Below, piece after piece: positions 4,769 through 5,952 of a stretch of DNA of 5,952 bases. The stretch spans positions 1 through 5,952 of the forward strand of contig JANQFM010000675.1 in the NCBI GenBank assembly GCA_028277865.1, read 5' to 3'. Origin of the DNA: Acidobacteriota bacterium (GTDB taxonomy: Bacteria > Acidobacteriota > UBA6911 > RPQK01 > DATIPO01). The notes beneath the pieces were generated by a model. That model made no database searches. It was not told the origin of the DNA and saw only the letters and a list, made by a program, of their open reading frames with translations. The first letter of the stretch is position 1; each line of letters begins with the position of its first letter. The position numbers were made by a program, and so were the translations under genes.

Positions 4769-5920
4769 ATGCAACAGCGCTTTTTGGCCCGCCGCCAGTT
4801 TTTCCGCTTCTTAGCCGCCTCGCCGCTATTGAGCCAGGTTCCTTTGCGAGCCTCACGGATTCAAGAGGCTGGCGATGAATTCGACCGCTTGCTCAACGTC
4901 TTCGGCTTTGAGGAGGCCGCGCGAAAAGCGCTGGACAAAGCCGCTTTCGATTTTGTGGCGGATGGCGCAGACGACCGTCGGACGCTGCGTGCCAACCGGG
5001 AGGCTTTCGGCGAGATCCGGATCCGGGTCCGCCGCCTGGTGGACGTGAGCCGCATCGACACCCGTCTGCAATTGCTGGGCGAGGCTTTGGAAAGCCCCAT
5101 CCTGTTGGCGCCGATCGGCGGTCAAAGGCATATGCATCCCGAAGGGGAGTTGGCCATGGTCCGGGCCGCTGCACAGCGCAAGCACTTGCCCATCGTGTCC
5201 AGCTTCAGCAGCCATTCGATTGCGGAAATCGCCCAGGCAGGCCGGTCGCCCCTTTGGTTTCAGCTCTACCCCACCGACGACCGCAAGATCACCCGCGCCC
5301 TGCTGCAGCAAGCCGAAGCTGCCGGATGCCGGGTGGTGGCGCTCACGGTGGACACTCCGGTGCTGGGCAACAGGGAAAGCCAGAGGGCCTTCTTGGACCG
5401 CCTGCTGGACCCCAAATCCTCCGAGCTGGGCAACTTCAGGAATCTCCCTTCGGATCACGAGAAGCTGGATGCTTCCCTGAACTGGGATTTCGTCGGCTGG
5501 CTGCGCCGCAGCACCCGCATGAAGCTGCTCATCAAGGGGATCGTCACCCGCGAAGACGCCCGGCTGTGCCTTGATCACAGGGTGAACGGCATCATCATTT
5601 CCAATCACGGCGGACGGCAGGAGGAAAGCAACCGCTCCACCATCGAATGCCTGCCTGAGGTGGTGGAGGCGGTTCAAGGGCACATGCCCGTCCTTATCGA
5701 CGGAGGCTTCCGGCGCGGCACCGACATCTTCAAAGCCCTGGCTTTGGGCGCTTCGGCGGTATGCATCGGGCGGCCCTACGTGTGGGGATTGTCCGCCTTC
5801 GGTCAGGCAGGCGTTGAAAAGGTGCTGGAGATCCTGCAAGCCGAGCTGATCCGAATCATGCAACTGGCGGGGACCCCTTCCCTTGGGCAGATCTCAAGCG
5901 CCTACGTGCAGTGGGAGTGA
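4769..5920 (+). CDS. Tat-exported FMN-dependent alpha-hydroxy-acid dehydrogenase/oxidase
   Basis: The 383-residue protein belongs to the glycolate oxidase/lactate dehydrogenase (LldD, lactate oxidase) family, FMN TIM barrels that oxidise L-2-hydroxy acids to 2-oxo acids. Visible landmarks are LLAPIGG (112-118), FQLY with Y167, ALTVDTP with D195, LLIKG with K256, the active-site SNHGGRQ with H280 and R283, and the phosphate-binding DGGFRRGTDIFKALALGA (311-328) and IGRP (333-336). The N-terminus MQQRFLARRQFFRFLAASPL has a twin-arginine motif (R8, R9) before a hydrophobic stretch, so export of the folded flavoprotein by Tat is likely. The position of the glycolate oxidase Tyr24 appears to be F62 (FDFVADGADD), and the loop after D195 is about 12 residues shorter than in the spinach enzyme. 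The substrate is therefore uncertain. It lies downstream of the amidohydrolase on the same strand, but repeats and its own promoter candidate intervene. Confidence 0.88.
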   Translation: MQQRFLARRQFFRFLAASPLLSQVPLRASRIQEAGDEFDRLLNVFGFEEAARKALDKAAFDFVADGADDRRTLRANREAFGEIRIRVRRLVDVSRIDTRLQLLGEALESPILLAPIGGQRHMHPEGELAMVRAAAQRKHLPIVSSFSSHSIAEIAQAGRSPLWFQLYPTDDRKITRALLQQAEAAGCRVVALTVDTPVLGNRESQRAFLDRLLDPKSSELGNFRNLPSDHEKLDASLNWDFVGWLRRSTRMKLLIKGIVTREDARLCLDHRVNGIIISNHGGRQEESNRSTIECLPEVVEAVQGHMPVLIDGGFRRGTDIFKALALGASAVCIGRPYVWGLSAFGQAGVEKVLEILQAELIRIMQLAGTPSLGQISSAYVQWE

Positions 5921-5952
5921 GGACACGGTCGTCTGGAGCGGATCAACCGCGA

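Noticed and set aside
4641..4856. A 71-codon minus-strand frame through the hairpin and repeat region
   Set aside because: It runs through the inverted repeat, the TTGCG repeat and the antisense of the Tat signal. The protein is low complexity and has no credible start signal.
4853..5863. A 336-codon open frame antisense to the hydroxy-acid oxidase
   Set aside because: The plus-strand gene has complete FMN-family motifs. The antisense frame has no recognisable domain.
5921..5952. Tail of the window after the hydroxy-acid oxidase stop
   Set aside because: Only 32 nt remain. I see no start codon with a ribosome-binding site and no terminator, so no feature is called.

Overview
The window looks like a chromosomal segment of a G+C-rich, free-living bacterium with an aerobic metabolism. 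It carries TCA-cycle dehydrogenases, an exported flavin oxidase, an exported peptidase and a toxin-antitoxin pair. The malate dehydrogenase start resembles the lactate-dehydrogenase-like type. Gene ends and leaders are decorated with short dispersed intergenic repeats (TTGCG-type octamers and GGAGTCAGGAGTCAGG-type hairpins). I associate this style with Acidobacteriota and similar soil or marine lineages, but that is an impression and not a demonstrated placement. There is no rRNA, tRNA, CRISPR array, IS transposase or phage gene.

Layout. Genes diverge from a control region at about 3160-3334. Leftward (minus strand) lie a VapBC-type toxin-antitoxin operon (RHH-like antitoxin 3159-2935, PIN toxin 2938-2528, joined by an ATGA overlap), an exported cyanophycinase-like S51 peptidase (2461-1577), NADP-type isocitrate dehydrogenase icd (1422-211), and the first 28 codons of malate dehydrogenase mdh (from 86 leftward off the window). 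Rightward (plus strand) lie a membrane-anchored or exported amidohydrolase-type TIM-barrel metal hydrolase (3335-4597; a longer GTG start at 3299 is possible) and a Tat-exported FMN-dependent alpha-hydroxy-acid dehydrogenase/oxidase (4769-5920). Nothing recognisable follows from 5921 to the end.

Regulation visible in the sequence. Sigma70-like promoters can be proposed for the toxin-antitoxin operon (TTGATT-17-TATACT, the best one), icd (TTGACG-17-TACAGT), the S51 peptidase (TATAGT with a weak -35) and the hydroxy-acid oxidase (TATACT only 11 nt before its ATG, so the mRNA would be nearly leaderless). The only functional grouping is icd-mdh (TCA cycle). The remaining genes look like independent units, each separated by its own intergenic repeat or promoter.

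No obviously new multi-gene system is present. The points most worth following are the dispersed repeat family and the large inverted repeat between 4604 and 4716, the possibly leaderless and Tat-exported hydroxy-acid enzyme whose conserved active-site tyrosine is phenylalanine, and an exported cyanophycinase homologue with an altered substrate-pocket motif.
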